In this document: piece after piece, positions 8,342 to 16,209 of the stretch | Layout of the letters: each line of letters opens with the position of its first letter | Numbering within the stretch: the stretch's first letter is position 1 | Assembly (NCBI RefSeq): GCF_020911925.1 | Contig: NZ_CP087134.1 | Location: 434,001 to 498,000, forward strand | Length of the DNA stretch: 64,000 nucleotides | Reading direction: 5' to 3' | Source of the DNA: Flavobacterium cupriresistens | GTDB taxonomy: Bacteria > Bacteroidota > Bacteroidia > Flavobacteriales > Flavobacteriaceae | Program-made: the position numbers and the translations under genes | Notes under the pieces: model-generated | Databases searched by the model: none | The model's input: the letters and a program-made list of their open reading frames with translations, nothing else | What the model was told of the DNA's origin: nothing

Positions 8342-8872
8342 TTATTCGGCTACTTTATATACTTCTGGCAGGTTTCTTCCCAAACCGTCGTAGTCTAAAC
8401 CATAACCAACAATGAACTTATTCGGAATCCTGATCCCGACATAATCAATCTTAATGTCTTTTTTATAAGCTTCAGGTTTAAAAAACAAAGTGGCGATCTT
8501 AAAATGTTTTACATTTTGTGCCTTAAACAGTGCTTTTAATTCCTCAATCGTGTTTCCTGTATCCACGATATCTTCGATAAGCACTACGGTTCTGCCAGTC
8601 AAATCCTGATTAATCCCTATTATTTGTTTCACAGAATTTGTTGATTCTGTCCCTTCATAAGAGGCCATTTTGATAAATGAAACTTCACATGGGCTTTTAT
8701 ATTTTTTCAGAAAATCGGCCACAACCATAAATGCGCCATTCAAAACCCCAATAAAAATTGGCGTATCATCTCCAAAATCATCTTCTACTTGGGCAACTAT
8801 TTTCGTTAAAGCAAAATCAATTTCTTTTGCCGAAATAAACGGAACAAATTGTTTATCGTGAAGTTGTATCAT
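8342..8872 (-). CDS. hpt: Hypoxanthine phosphoribosyltransferase
   Basis: A 176-residue purine salvage enzyme that makes IMP or GMP from hypoxanthine or guanine plus PRPP. The PRPP-binding loop LIEDIVDTGNTIEEL, the IGVLNGAFM loop and the C-terminal VGYGLDYDGLGRNLPEVY stretch are typical of the family. The frame stays open upstream, but a TATCTTTG promoter box (8897-8904) lies within that extension, so the start is MIQLHDKQF at 8872 (or MKI at 8881). It leads the hpt-adk pair. Confidence 0.93.
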   Translation of the reverse strand: MIQLHDKQFVPFISAKEIDFALTKIVAQVEDDFGDDTPIFIGVLNGAFMVVADFLKKYKSPCEVSFIKMASYEGTESTNSVKQIIGINQDLTGRTVVLIEDIVDTGNTIEELKALFKAQNVKHFKIATLFFKPEAYKKDIKIDYVGIRIPNKFIVGYGLDYDGLGRNLPEVYKVAE

Positions 8873-8896
8873 TATTTTCATATTTAAAATAATGCG

Positions 8897-8904
8897 CAAA
8901 GATA
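8897..8904 (-). promoter_or_regulatory. Bacteroidota -7 promoter box of hpt
   Basis: TATCTTTG on the minus strand matches the TAnnTTTG consensus and is followed by GCGCA, the usual start region. It places transcription start only a few bases before the ATG codons at 8881/8872 and so decides the start codon. I see no TTG at the ideal -33 spacing. Confidence 0.6.
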
Positions 8905-9280
8905 CAGAATTACAACCAAAGGACAGTATCAAAATACACGGTGAGTTAATTTTTTTCAGATTGTTTAACATCCCCTACCAATTACTAATTTTAAGTTCGA
9001 AATATTTCGATTCCGATTAAACGATTACTCTTCAAAACCTTAAGTAAAATCTAAAACCATAACACCTCATAAAAGACCGAAACACCGAACTCAGAAACCT
9101 GTAAATTTTCTCCCGATGACGACTTGATTGCGACTAAAAAACGTGCTTCCTGACTTCAATCTAATAGTACAATAATCGATACTGCTTTGCCTTCACCTCA
9201 TCAGACTGATATTCCTACAAATTTTATGAGATATTCTCACTAAATTACCTATTTTAGTTGCGTATTTAAAACCCAAACAA
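8905..9280. other. Divergent intergenic stretch, no gene seen
   Basis: About 375 bases between hpt (minus) and the 183-residue gene (plus). I find no coding frame with family-like sequence, no tRNA-like fold and no strong hairpin. It should hold the hpt -33 region and the promoter of the plus-strand gene. Confidence 0.5.
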
Positions 9281-9832
9281 ATGTCCTCTGAACTCCAATC
9301 AAAACTTAACTATTTAAAAGCTTACCGGGAAAACCGGCTTAAAATCGCACAGGACGTTTTAGAAAACAAGGATCAATTCAAAGAATTGCTTTCTATCTGC
9401 TTTTCTCCTCTTGACAAAAACAACCATAAAGCGTGTTGGATTTTAGAGTTTGTCTCTTACGAAGAATTGATCTGGCTTCAATCCCATCTTGATTTTTTCT
9501 GTTCGAATCTTAAAATCTTAAAAGACGAAAGTGCGATCCGTCCCATTGCAAAAATCGTTCAGCTTTTAGTAAAATCGCATTATAAGAAAAACGAAAACAG
9601 CATTTTACTTTCAGAAGAAAACCTTCAGGATTGTATCGAAGCCTCTTTTGACTGGCTTATAAACGACACAAAAGTAGCCGCAAAAGCCTACTCCATCAGA
9701 ACTTTATACGTTTTAGGAAACCATCACGACTGGATTCATCCGGAACTGCAAATCATTCTAAACAAGGATTATGCAGCACATTCGGCGGCCTATAAAGCCG
9801 TTGCCAGAGAAGTTTTAACGAAAATAAAATAG
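9281..9832 (+). CDS. HEAT-like helical protein of unknown function upstream of purK
   Basis: A 183-residue, wholly helical soluble protein. Paired amphipathic helices with conserved-looking positions (KACWILEFVSYEELIW, SFDWLINDTKVAAKAYSIRTLY, AHSAAYKAVAREVL) resemble HEAT/ARM-type repeats. I know of similar short flavobacterial proteins sometimes labelled adenylosuccinate lyase by transfer, but no lyase signature is present here, so I do not use that name. It ends 54 bases before purK, but purK has its own promoter box, so a functional tie is open. Confidence 0.7.
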   Translation: MSSELQSKLNYLKAYRENRLKIAQDVLENKDQFKELLSICFSPLDKNNHKACWILEFVSYEELIWLQSHLDFFCSNLKILKDESAIRPIAKIVQLLVKSHYKKNENSILLSEENLQDCIEASFDWLINDTKVAAKAYSIRTLYVLGNHHDWIHPELQIILNKDYAAHSAAYKAVAREVLTKIK

Positions 9833-9858
9833 CGTTTTCCTATTCAATCATTATAAAG

Positions 9859-9866
9859 TATCTTTG
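9859..9866 (+). promoter_or_regulatory. Bacteroidota -7 promoter box of purK
   Basis: TATCTTTG followed by GCGCATCA, 20 bases before the purK ATG. The box and the following GCGCA are identical to those of hpt. The leader contains CACAAACACACAAC (9872-9885), which recurs exactly on the minus strand at 8319-8332 upstream of adk. Confidence 0.6.
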
Positions 9867-9886
9867 CGCATCACAAACACACAACA

Positions 9887-11032
9887 ATGAATTATTTTTC
9901 TTCTGATTTTAAATTAGGAATTTTAGGTGGTGGACAATTGGGCAAGATGCTGTTATTTGATACCCGAAAATTTGACATACAAACTTATGTATTAGATCCG
10001 AGTGACGAAGCACCCAGTAAAATTGCCTGCAACCAATTTTTCAAAGGCGATTTAATGGACTATGAAACGGTGTACAATTTTGGAAAACTGGTTGATGTTT
10101 TAACTTTCGAAATTGAATTGGTTAATCTGGAAGCTTTAACACAATTAGAAAATGAAGGCCTAAAAATCTACCCTTCTCCAAAAACTTTAAAAGGAATTCA
10201 AAACAAAGGGATTCAAAAAGAATTTTACGCAGCAAACCATATTCCAACGGCTCCTTTTGAGAAATTTGAGAATCTGGAAAGTCTAAAATCAAAAATCAAC
10301 GATCTGACATTACCATTTGTATGGAAATGTACTGAATTTGGATATGATGGAAATGGCGTAAAAGTGATTCGTAAAAGTACCGATCTGGATTCTTTACCAA
10401 ATGTAGAATGTATTGCAGAAACGATGATTCCGTTCAAAAATGAACTGGCGGTCATTGTTTGTCGCAATCCGTCCGGTCAAATAAAAACCTATCCGGTTGT
10501 GGAGATGGAATTTCATCCCGAAGCCAATCAGGTAGAATATGTAATCTGTCCTGCCCGTATTGATGAAAAAGTAGCAGAAAAAGCCAGAGCGATTGCCTTA
10601 AATGTTTCTGAAAAATTCAATCACGTTGGGCTTCTAGCGGTCGAAATGTTTCAAACTAACGAAGATGAAATCCTGGTAAATGAGGTCGCACCACGTCCGC
10701 ACAATTCCGGTCATTATTCTATTGAAGCCAGTTATACTTCCCAATTCGAAAATCATTTACGTGCCATTTTAGATCTTCCATTGGGAGATACAGAAAGTAA
10801 AGTTGCCGGAGTAATGGTAAATTTAGTAGGCGCAGAAGGTTTCTCAGGAGACGTTGTCTACCAAAATATCGAAACCATTTTAGGTTGGAATGGTGTTACA
10901 CCGCATATTTACGGTAAAAAACAAACACGCCCGTTCCGAAAAATGGGACACGTTACGATTGTAAATCAAGACATGACCGAGGCAAGACGAATTGCAGAGG
11001 ATGTTAAGAATACTATTAAGGTTATTAGTTAA
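9887..11032 (+). CDS. purK: 5-(carboxyamino)imidazole ribonucleotide synthase
   Basis: A 381-residue ATP-grasp enzyme of purine synthesis: AIR + ATP + bicarbonate gives N5-CAIR. The N-terminal GILGGGQLGKML motif (12-23) marks the PurK preATP-grasp domain. The ATP-grasp core contains KCTEFGYDGNGVKVI, and the metal-binding end is VNEVAPRPHNSGHYSIEA. Full length and intact. purE follows after 163 bases that contain repeat-family palindromes, so the product of PurK is passed to PurE encoded next door. Confidence 0.95.
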   Translation: MNYFSSDFKLGILGGGQLGKMLLFDTRKFDIQTYVLDPSDEAPSKIACNQFFKGDLMDYETVYNFGKLVDVLTFEIELVNLEALTQLENEGLKIYPSPKTLKGIQNKGIQKEFYAANHIPTAPFEKFENLESLKSKINDLTLPFVWKCTEFGYDGNGVKVIRKSTDLDSLPNVECIAETMIPFKNELAVIVCRNPSGQIKTYPVVEMEFHPEANQVEYVICPARIDEKVAEKARAIALNVSEKFNHVGLLAVEMFQTNEDEILVNEVAPRPHNSGHYSIEASYTSQFENHLRAILDLPLGDTESKVAGVMVNLVGAEGFSGDVVYQNIETILGWNGVTPHIYGKKQTRPFRKMGHVTIVNQDMTEARRIAEDVKNTIKVIS

Positions 11033-11038
11033 GAGAGT

Positions 11039-11160
11039 ATACAGTCGCAGTTTTCAGTCACAGTCACAGTAGCAGTCGCAGTCTGAAACTTGAAACAAAA
11101 AAACAGTCACACTTTTCAGTCACAGTCTAAAACGTGAAACATGAAACATGAAACTTTTAA
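11039..11160. repeat. Intergenic repeat, CAGTCGCAG/TGAAACTTGAAAC family
   Basis: Several direct copies of CAGTC(A/G)CAG and of TGAAACxTGAAAC lie between purK and purE, the same words as at 6038-6171. They are arranged mainly as direct repeats here and not as one clean hairpin. Spread within the purKE mRNA, they may alter message stability. Confidence 0.55.
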
Positions 11161-11195
11161 CTTAAAACAAAACACACAACAAAAAAACAAAACAC

Positions 11196-11681
11196 ATGAG
11201 CAAAGTAGCTATCATAATGGGAAGTATCTCAGACATGCCAGTCATGCAGGATGCCATCGACATACTAAAACAATTTAATATAGAAGTAGAAGTTGATATT
11301 GTTTCGGCACACAGAACGCCGGAAAAATTATTTGATTTCAGTAAAAATGCGCACACTCGCGGTATTTCGGTGATTATTGCCGGAGCAGGTGGTGCAGCAC
11401 ATTTACCGGGAATGGTTGCTTCAATGTCACCGTTACCTGTAATTGGAGTTCCTGTAAAATCAAGTAATTCTATTGACGGATGGGATAGTGTATTGTCTAT
11501 TCTTCAGATGCCGGGTGGAGTTCCTGTGGCGACAGTTGCCCTAAATGGAGCAAAAAATGCCGGAATTCTGGCCGCACAAATCATCGGAAGTCATGACAAA
11601 ATAGTTCTTGAGACTATTATCTCATACAAAGAAGAACTTAAAGCTGCCGTTAATAAAGCTGCTGAGGGTTTAAAAAAATAA
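11196..11681 (+). CDS. purE: N5-carboxyaminoimidazole ribonucleotide mutase
   Basis: A 161-residue class I PurE that converts N5-CAIR to CAIR. Motifs are in the expected order: GSISDMPVM at the start (CO2/phosphate site), SAHRTPEK with the conserved His, GAGGAAHLPGM, and GVPVKSSNSIDGWDSVLSIL with the substrate loop. Length is typical and the gene is intact. It forms the purK-purE pair and is followed by a strong hairpin terminator. Confidence 0.95.
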   Translation: MSKVAIIMGSISDMPVMQDAIDILKQFNIEVEVDIVSAHRTPEKLFDFSKNAHTRGISVIIAGAGGAAHLPGMVASMSPLPVIGVPVKSSNSIDGWDSVLSILQMPGGVPVATVALNGAKNAGILAAQIIGSHDKIVLETIISYKEELKAAVNKAAEGLKK

Positions 11682-11688
11682 AAAACTA

Positions 11689-11721
11689 ATTCCCGCAAGA
11701 TTTCCAAAATCCTGCGGGAAT
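11689..11721 (+). terminator. Terminator of purE
   Basis: ATTCCCGCAAGATTTTCCAAAATCCTGCGGGAAT folds with an arm of ATTCCCGCA pairing to TGCGGGAAT, followed by TTTTAG. It lies 8 bases beyond the purE stop codon. Confidence 0.8.
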
Positions 11722-11810
11722 TTTAGATTTCAATTCAAATGGACCTTTACGCTTATCCTCTTTTGACAAACAATCAGATTTAAAACACTTTAAAACTTAA
11801 AAGAAAAACT

Positions 11811-11818
11811 TAACTTTG
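11811..11818 (+). promoter_or_regulatory. -7 promoter box of the toxin-antitoxin pair
   Basis: TAACTTTG matches TAnnTTTG and lies 15 bases before the antitoxin ATG. It indicates that the pair has its own promoter and is not read through from purE. Confidence 0.5.
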
Positions 11819-11832
11819 ATAAAAAAGCAGTA

Positions 11833-12060
11833 ATGAATATCCAAGCCTCTAAAATAGAATTAGCTAAAATTGTTCTGGACATAGACAATCCTGATTTGAT
11901 TCAGGAAATTGTTGATTTCATTCAATCGAAAGAAAGTTTATCAGAAGAGCAAAAAAGCAAAATCAATGAAGCTATTTATTCTTTAGAAAAAGAAGAAGGA
12001 ATCCAACATGATGCCGTAATGGAAGAAACCAAAATCCGCTATTCAAAATATTTTAAATAA
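11833..12060 (+). CDS. Type II antitoxin (probable)
   Basis: A 75-residue acidic, helical protein whose stop codon overlaps the ATG of the next gene by one base (TAATG), the usual arrangement of type II antitoxin and toxin. The first half (LAKIVLDIDNPDLIQEIVDFIQSKE) is a helical stretch common to short flavobacterial antitoxins paired with ParE-like toxins. No clear ribbon-helix-helix or helix-turn-helix is visible, so whether it binds DNA is open. It presumably binds and neutralises the downstream toxin and may autoregulate the pair. Confidence 0.75.
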   Translation: MNIQASKIELAKIVLDIDNPDLIQEIVDFIQSKESLSEEQKSKINEAIYSLEKEEGIQHDAVMEETKIRYSKYFK

Positions 12061-12383
12061 TGGATGTAATTTGGGCTCCACAAGCTAAAAAAGATTTTTG
12101 GAACAATATCGATTATCTTGAAGCAGAATGGTCTGAAAAAAGTGCTTTACATTTTATTAAAAAAGTAGACACAACAATAGCCCTTTTAAAAAATGACACC
12201 GTTTTATTCCTAAAGACCAACTACAAAAACGTCTACAAAATTGTCATTACAAAACACATTTCACTTTATTACCGAATAGAAAACGAAACAATCCAATTTA
12301 CTACGTTTTTGGAACAACTTTCAAGATTTAGAAAAATTCAAATTATGACTTTAACTTTTCAGGCTCCTAACAATCAAAATTAA
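12060..12383 (+). CDS. RelE/ParE-family toxin (probable)
   Basis: A 107-residue protein with the RelE/ParE superfamily pattern: VIWAPQAKKDFWNNIDYLEAEW at the start, a middle strand KIVITKHISLYYRIENETI, and a final strand FTTFLEQLSRF. In this superfamily members either cleave mRNA on the ribosome (RelE) or poison gyrase (ParE); the sequence alone does not decide. The last 15 residues extend past the usual end. The frame is intact and translationally coupled to the antitoxin. Confidence 0.75.
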   Translation: MDVIWAPQAKKDFWNNIDYLEAEWSEKSALHFIKKVDTTIALLKNDTVLFLKTNYKNVYKIVITKHISLYYRIENETIQFTTFLEQLSRFRKIQIMTLTFQAPNNQN

Positions 12384-12439
12384 ACTGCTAAATTAGCCCG
12401 AAACGTCATAAAAAATCAGTAGAATAAAAAACAATATCA

Positions 12440-14467
12440 ATGAGTATCTTAACACAATATTTCAACACCAGACATAATACAGCCCCGTTTTCGCAAATCA
12501 AAATCGAAGATTATTTTCCTGCTTTTCAGGAAGGAATTACTCAGGCCAAAGCCGAAATTGACGCTATCGTAGACAATCCCGAAACACCCACTTTTGAAAA
12601 CACGATTCTTACATTGGAATATTCCGGTGATATTTTGGATCGTATTTCTAGTATTTTCTTCAATTTAAATTCGGCTGAAACGAATGACGAAATGCAAAAA
12701 ATCGCTCAGGAAGTTTCGCCTTTATTATCAGATTTCGGAAACGACATTACGCTAAACGCCGCTTTATTTTCTAAAGTAAAAGCAGTTTATGATCAAAAAG
12801 AAAGTTTGAATCTAACTCCGGAACAAACGACACTTTTAGATAAAAAATATAAAAGTTTCTCCAGAAACGGAGCCAACTTAGCCGAAGACAAAAAAGAGCA
12901 ATTACGCGAAATCGACAAAGAACTTTCTAAATTAAGTTTACAATTTGGCGAAAATGTTTTGGCAGAAACCAATGCCTTCGAATTGCATTTAACAAGCGAA
13001 AGTGACTTGGCCGGATTACCGGAAGGAACTATTGAAGCAGCCCGATCACTGGCTAAAAGTCAGGAGAAAGAAGGTTGGATATTTACTTTAGATCACCCAA
13101 GTTATATTCCGTTTTTGACTTATGCTGACAATCGCGAATTGCGTAAAAAAATGGCCATTGCCTTTGGCGCAAAAGCATTTCAGGGTAACGAATTTGACAA
13201 TCAGGAGAATGTTTTAAAAATAGCTAAATTACGTTTCGAAAGAGCCAATTTGTTAGGCTATAAAACACACGCGCATTTTGTTCTAGAAGAAAGAATGGCA
13301 GAAAGCCCGGAAAAAGTTTTTACTTTCTTAAACGATTTATTAGCGAAAGCAAAGCCTGCCGCTCAAAAAGAGTTTGCAGAATTAACGGCTTTTGCAAAAG
13401 AACTGGACGGAATTGAAGAATTGGAGAAATGGGATGGCTCTTATTACTCTGAGAAATTAAAACAACAACTTTTCAACTTAGATGATGAAAAGCTAAAACC
13501 TTATTTCCAGTTAGAAAAAGTATTAAACGGAGCTTTCATCGTTGCCGAAAAACTATACGGATTAACCTTTACAGAAGTCTTTGATATTGACAAATACCAT
13601 GAAGAAGTTACCACTTATGAAGTAACAGACGCAGAAAATAAATTAGTTTCGATTTTCTATGCGGATTTTTTCCCAAGAAAAGGAAAACGAAACGGTGCCT
13701 GGATGACCTCATTCAAATCGCAATATGTAAAAGATGATGTAAATGAAAGACCACACATTTCTAATGTTTGTAATTTCACTAAACCGACAGAAACTAAACC
13801 TTCATTACTTACTTTTAATGAAGTAACGACTTTATTCCACGAATTTGGTCACGGGTTACATGGAATGTTGGCCAACACCACCTACCCAAGTCTGTCCGGA
13901 ACTTCCGTTTTTTGGGACTTTGTAGAATTGCCAAGTCAGATTATGGAGAATTGGTGTTACGAACCGGAAGCCTTGGCTTTGTTTGCGAATCATTATGAAA
14001 CGGGTGAAATCATCCCGATTGAATATGTTCAAAAAATAAAAGAAAGTGCCAGTTTTCAAGAAGGACTAGCTACTTTACGTCAGTTGAGTTTTGGATTATT
14101 AGATATGGCTTGGCACGGACAAGATCCGACCAACATTACGGATCTGAAAGCTTTCGAAACGGAGCAATTTGCCGATACCAAATTGTATCCTGAAGTAAAA
14201 GAAAATGCCATGAGTACGGCATTTTCACATATTTTCCAAGGAGGTTATTCTTCGGGATATTACAGCTACAAATGGGCAGAAGTATTAGATGCAGATGCTT
14301 TTGAATATTTTCAGGAAAAAGGAATCTTTAATACTGAAGTAGCTTCAAAGTTCAAAGAAAACGTACTTTCAAAAGGAGGAACAGAGCACCCGATGCTTTT
14401 ATACAAACGTTTTAGAGGTCAGGAACCAAAACCTGAGGCTTTATTGAAACGTGCGGGATTACTTTAA
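12440..14467 (+). CDS. M3-family metallopeptidase (oligopeptidase A / Dcp-like)
   Basis: A 675-residue zinc peptidase of family M3, acting on short peptides in the cytoplasm (no signal peptide). The zinc motif HEFGH begins at His467 within TLFHEFGHGLHGML, and the third ligand Glu lies about 25-30 residues later in DFVELPSQ. The C-terminal substrate-binding segment (QGGYSSGYYSYKWAEV) is the conserved Tyr/Gly loop of the M3A group. Length fits Dcp or PrlC; I cannot separate peptidyl-dipeptidase from oligopeptidase. A single-gene unit after the toxin-antitoxin pair. Confidence 0.9.
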   Translation: MSILTQYFNTRHNTAPFSQIKIEDYFPAFQEGITQAKAEIDAIVDNPETPTFENTILTLEYSGDILDRISSIFFNLNSAETNDEMQKIAQEVSPLLSDFGNDITLNAALFSKVKAVYDQKESLNLTPEQTTLLDKKYKSFSRNGANLAEDKKEQLREIDKELSKLSLQFGENVLAETNAFELHLTSESDLAGLPEGTIEAARSLAKSQEKEGWIFTLDHPSYIPFLTYADNRELRKKMAIAFGAKAFQGNEFDNQENVLKIAKLRFERANLLGYKTHAHFVLEERMAESPEKVFTFLNDLLAKAKPAAQKEFAELTAFAKELDGIEELEKWDGSYYSEKLKQQLFNLDDEKLKPYFQLEKVLNGAFIVAEKLYGLTFTEVFDIDKYHEEVTTYEVTDAENKLVSIFYADFFPRKGKRNGAWMTSFKSQYVKDDVNERPHISNVCNFTKPTETKPSLLTFNEVTTLFHEFGHGLHGMLANTTYPSLSGTSVFWDFVELPSQIMENWCYEPEALALFANHYETGEIIPIEYVQKIKESASFQEGLATLRQLSFGLLDMAWHGQDPTNITDLKAFETEQFADTKLYPEVKENAMSTAFSHIFQGGYSSGYYSYKWAEVLDADAFEYFQEKGIFNTEVASKFKENVLSKGGTEHPMLLYKRFRGQEPKPEALLKRAGLL

Positions 14468-14534
14468 AAAGTTCTCTGTTTTCAGTCGCAGTTTAAGGCT
14501 GTGACTGGAATTTTAATATTAAAAAATAACTACC

Positions 14535-15194
14535 TTGAAAAAGTATTTTAAACTATTCCTTTACCTTTCTCTTATAGGATTGGTTGCAATTATTTCTGTT
14601 AATTACTATGTAAAATCAACTACAGAACCACTTATTTACCACTCTTTAGAAAAATTACCAAAAAACGACATTGGAATTGTTTTTGGTGCGGGAATTAATG
14701 GTGATCAGCCAAGTAAATATTTAAAGGACAGACTTGATGCCGGAATTCTACTGTACAAAACCAAAAGAATTAGCAAAATTTTACTTTCGGGTGACAATGG
14801 ACGTGACGAATATGATGAATTAACGGTCATGAAAAATTACTGTTATAGAAACGGTGTTGATACGACTAAGATTTTTGTTGATTATGCCGGTTTCGATACG
14901 TATTCAACGATGTATAGAGCGAAGCATATTTTTAAAGTTGAAAAAGCAACTTTAATCTCTCAGGAATACCATTTAAACAGAGCCATTTACATTGGAAACA
15001 AACTTGGCGTAAAATCAATTGGTTTCTCTGCAAACAGAGGGGAATATAATGGCTATAAATATGTCCGATTTAGAGAATGTATTTCTATAGTGAAATCCTT
15101 TTTTGATGTTCTGAGAAATCGCGAACCTCATTTTTTAGGAAATCCTATCCCTCTTGATGGAGAATCTAATTATTCCAAGGAAGACAAAAGATAA
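14535..15194 (+). CDS. SanA/YdcF-like DUF218 membrane protein
   Basis: A 219-residue protein with one N-terminal membrane segment (about 7-26) and a DUF218 domain facing the periplasm. Motifs: GIVFGAGINGDQPSKYLKDR, ILLSGDNGRDEYDEL and STMYRAKHIF, as in E. coli SanA, which affects the envelope barrier (vancomycin sensitivity at high temperature). The start codon is TTG; no ATG is available before the membrane helix and a stop lies just upstream in frame. The M3 peptidase gene ends 67 bases before. Exact biochemical role of the family is unknown. Confidence 0.8.
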   Translation: MKKYFKLFLYLSLIGLVAIISVNYYVKSTTEPLIYHSLEKLPKNDIGIVFGAGINGDQPSKYLKDRLDAGILLYKTKRISKILLSGDNGRDEYDELTVMKNYCYRNGVDTTKIFVDYAGFDTYSTMYRAKHIFKVEKATLISQEYHLNRAIYIGNKLGVKSIGFSANRGEYNGYKYVRFRECISIVKSFFDVLRNREPHFLGNPIPLDGESNYSKEDKR

Positions 15195-15198
15195 CTAA

Positions 15199-15224
15199 AA
15201 AACCGAAGCAATTGCTTCGGTTTT
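15199..15224 (+). terminator. Terminator of the SanA-like gene
   Basis: AAAACCGAAGCA-ATTGCTTCGGTTTT is a near-perfect 12 bp stem flanked by A and T runs. It lies just after the stop codon at 15194 and could act in both directions. Confidence 0.8.
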
Positions 15225-15239
15225 GATTTATACTACTAT

Positions 15240-15274
15240 AAATGGAGCTGCTTGCTATCGCAAATAGCTCCATT
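15240..15274 (-). terminator. Terminator shared by converging transcripts
   Basis: AAATGGAGCT pairs with AGCTCCATTT around a 15-base loop. A T-tract on the plus strand and A-run on the other side suggest use by both the SanA-like gene and the PAS-cupin gene ending at 15287. Confidence 0.6.
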
Positions 15275-15286
15275 TTTTTTATGCTT

Positions 15287-16207
15287 TTACTGAAGCTTAT
15301 TAATGATTTCAACTTGCTCCGGAAATTTAATTTTAAGCATTTCAATTTGTTCAGGAGTAGGAAGAAAACTATCACTTTTATCCCAGGCTGGAGCAAGACT
15401 ACAGCTTGATAAGGCATAACCCAGGCCTACTAATTCGGCACCAAACCAATGGTTATGCGGTGCAGCTCCCATTAGAAGTTGTCCCTGATCGAGATCACTG
15501 CCAAAAGTTACCGTAGAATAAACGCCCTCTTCTGAGAAAATATGCAGTTTGATCGCGCTTCCCTGATGGAAAAACCATTGCTCATCTTGATTCAAGGCAT
15601 GAATTTTAAGCACCTCTCCTTCTTTTAAAAGATAATAATTGGTAGAATAAGCCCTACGATCACCATTAAAACGTTTTGGTAAAGCTGCTTCCGGGAGGAT
15701 GATATCACTTTCGGGTCCATGGGCTAAATACCCTCCAATTCCTGTGGGAACCATATTTAACTTTCGAATCAATCGATCGGCCTCGATATTGGCGTTAGGA
15801 AATCGTTTAGAAAAACACACGGTGATTCCTATAATTTCGTCGCCACCTTTCTTCCGTAAAAGCCCTTTTTGAGTAACAATTTCTAAATCGGCAACGGATC
15901 CGTCTGGCTCGGTTATTTCAATGGTCTCGTAGTAATTCAACAATGGAATACCACTTTCCATAACTTCTTTGTCATGGGCCACATGTGCGGCACGACTATC
16001 TCTGGTCCCGATAAGGTCTTCTTGCTTTTGCCCTAATAAATCTGCAAAATCTTTATTGACCCACAAAAAGACAGCATCGCGATTCTTGATACAAAAATAT
16101 ACACCATCTGTTTTATCGAGTACATCTCCCACTGTCATGGCAGGAATAGTATCTAATGGTATATTATTTATATCGGTATCGAGTTCGTTTAAGGTTTGAT
16201 TTTCCAT
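15287..16207 (-). CDS. PAS domain fused to a DUF985-type cupin
   Basis: A 306-residue two-domain protein. Residues about 28-135 form a PAS domain (VYFCIKNRDAVFLWVNKDFADLLG ... DLIGTRDSRAAH ... ITVCFSKR), which may bind haem, flavin or a small ligand. Residues about 140-285 match the DUF985 cupin: MVPTGIGGYLAHG, AYSTNYYLLKEGEV, DEQWFFHQGSAI, GAAPHNHWFGAEL and a conserved C-terminal LGYALSSCSLAPAWD. No kinase, cyclase or DNA-binding domain is present, so it is a sensor/enzyme fusion of unknown job. It starts 2 bases after the GMC gene and is surely cotranscribed. No signal peptide. Confidence 0.8.
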   Translation of the reverse strand: MENQTLNELDTDINNIPLDTIPAMTVGDVLDKTDGVYFCIKNRDAVFLWVNKDFADLLGQKQEDLIGTRDSRAAHVAHDKEVMESGIPLLNYYETIEITEPDGSVADLEIVTQKGLLRKKGGDEIIGITVCFSKRFPNANIEADRLIRKLNMVPTGIGGYLAHGPESDIILPEAALPKRFNGDRRAYSTNYYLLKEGEVLKIHALNQDEQWFFHQGSAIKLHIFSEEGVYSTVTFGSDLDQGQLLMGAAPHNHWFGAELVGLGYALSSCSLAPAWDKSDSFLPTPEQIEMLKIKFPEQVEIINKLQ

Positions 16208-16209
16208 GA

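Noticed and set aside
9281..9832. Adenylosuccinate lyase
   Set aside because: The name is sometimes used for similar short proteins, but the sequence shows only helical repeats and none of the lyase signatures.
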